A DNA stretch of 64,000 bases, from NCBI RefSeq assembly GCF_027941915.1, contig NZ_CP116009.1:248001-312000 (forward strand), in the 5' to 3' direction. Below the pieces are notes generated by a model, which saw only the letters and a program-made list of their open reading frames with translations, was not told the origin of the DNA and did not search any database. Made by a program: the position numbers and the translations under genes. This document shows positions 63,303 to 64,000 of this stretch, piece by piece (the first letter of the stretch is position 1; each line of letters starts with the position of its first letter). The stretch comes from Ramlibacter tataouinensis (lineage in GTDB: Bacteria > Pseudomonadota > Gammaproteobacteria > Burkholderiales > Burkholderiaceae_C).

Positions 63303-64000
63303 TCAGTAGCGCCAGAACAGCCGCTCGTCGACCTGGCCCGTGGTCCTCAGGTACTTGATCTGCTTGAGCCGGGTGAAGGGCCGCGCGGCGAAGCCGTCGG
63401 CGTCCAGGCCGATGCGCTCGAACACATCGTGCAGCTGGCGGGCCCCCTTGGCCGCGTCCCACGCGCAGCGGAACGCGGGCAGCCGCTCGTGGATTTTGGC
63501 GAAGCTGACCCGGTAGCTGCGGTTGTCGCCGCCCGCGGGGCCGAACGAAACCTCGCAGGCGGGATAGACGTTCGCGACGACCTGCGCGATCTCGCGCACC
63601 TGGTAGTTGTCGGCGTCGTGGCCCACGTTGAACACTTCGCCATGGACGGCGTCCGCGGGCGCCTCCAGCACGCAGGCGATCGCCTCGCAGATGTCCAGCA
63701 CGTGCACGAGCGGGCGCCACGGCGTGCCGTCGCTGGTCATCACGATGCGCCCGCTGGTCGCCGCGATGCCGCAGAGGTTGTTGAGCACGATGTCGAACCG
63801 CATGCGCGGCGATGCCCCATAGGCGGTGGCGTTGCGCAGGAACGTGGGAGAGAACGTGCCCGACGCCAGCGCGCCGACGTCGCGCTCGACCAGCGCCTTG
63901 CACCTGGCGTAGGCCGTCTGCGGATTGAGCGGCGAGCGCTCGGTCATCGGCTCGGCGCCGTCGGCGACGCCGTACACGCTGCAGGACGACGTGTACACGA
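63303..64000 (-). CDS. NAD-dependent epimerase/dehydratase, truncated at window edge
   Basis: About 232 C-terminal residues of an extended SDR (GalE/RfbB-like nucleotide-sugar enzyme); the start lies beyond 64000. The catalytic Ser is in the opening VYTSSCSVYG and the YxxxK is Y-A-R-C-K in AYARCKALVERD. Substrate-side motifs include FLRNATAYGASPRMRFDIVLN, RPLVHVLDICEAI and FNVGHDADNYQVREIA. Product specificity cannot be read. It is convergent with the RmlC-SAF pair and probably belongs to the same sugar pathway. Confidence 0.88.
   Translation of the reverse strand, partial: VYTSSCSVYGVADGAEPMTERSPLNPQTAYARCKALVERDVGALASGTFSPTFLRNATAYGASPRMRFDIVLNNLCGIAATSGRIVMTSDGTPWRPLVHVLDICEAIACVLEAPADAVHGEVFNVGHDADNYQVREIAQVVANVYPACEVSFGPAGGDNRSYRVSFAKIHERLPAFRCAWDAAKGARQLHDVFERIGLDADGFAARPFTRLKQIKYLRTTGQVDERLFWRY

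Overview
The window looks like about 64 kb of chromosome from a GC-rich (roughly 70%) betaproteobacterium. It most resembles the Burkholderiales, family Comamonadaceae. This rests on gene content and local order (ilvB-ilvN-ilvC-pssA-leuA, aat next to bpt, a sigma factor followed by DUF3619/DUF3106/RDD genes, nadE-glnB) and on codon usage. It is inference from recalled gene families, not from a database search. Coding density is very high. Many neighbours overlap by 1-4 bases at stop/start codons (ATGA, GTGA, TTGA, TGATG).

Layout. (1) 1-1.6 kb: the 3' end of a TonB-dependent receptor, tRNA-Asn with its own -10 box and terminator, and a two-domain universal stress protein. (2) 1.7-21.2 kb, minus strand: a two-partner secretion locus. 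It encodes one giant (about 5,940-residue) filamentous-haemagglutinin/LktA-like exoprotein and, overlapping its stop codon, the Omp85-type transporter FhaC/ShlB. The exoprotein gene holds a 438-bp tandem repeat in four near-identical copies. (3) 21.5-25 kb: the bacterial N-degron enzymes aat and bpt, an IclR regulator and a PBP7-like endopeptidase. (4) 25-33 kb, minus strand: the branched-chain amino acid cluster ilvB-ilvN-ilvC, then pssA, then two different leuA genes. A Leu-rich leader peptide and an intrinsic terminator lie just ahead of the leuA pair and look like transcription attenuation. (5) 33.2-36.5 kb: an ECF-like sigma factor, a probable membrane partner, DUF3106 and RDD genes, diacylglycerol kinase and a LOG-family protein. 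(6) 36.5-42.7 kb: glnB and nadE (minus), a FemAB-like N-acyltransferase, soluble pyrophosphatase and, divergently, a membrane proton-pumping pyrophosphatase. (7) 42.8-52.8 kb: a PF10118-type protein, an aldehyde dehydrogenase, a three-gene envelope cluster with an M48 metalloprotease, an SDR, moaA-mobA-moeA, and unknown proteins. (8) 52.9-61 kb: an RND efflux pump with its adaptor, rnhA with a methyltransferase, and gloB-mltD. (9) 61.3-64 kb: the start of a nucleotide-sugar/glycan cluster (RmlC-like epimerase, SAF-domain oxidoreductase, truncated NAD-dependent epimerase).

Functional links. The leu/ilv genes form one biosynthetic pathway with local leucine sensing. The two pyrophosphatases share one divergent control region. 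The TPS pair is a self-contained secretion unit. The three mo genes supply molybdopterin synthesis and insertion steps but not a complete pathway.

Most of the window is ordinary housekeeping. The best candidates for a second look are the giant exoprotein with its recently duplicated repeats and unusual central region, the leucine attenuator with its apparently leaderless leader peptide, and the sigma/DUF3619 pair. I see no CRISPR array, insertion sequence, prophage or defence system.
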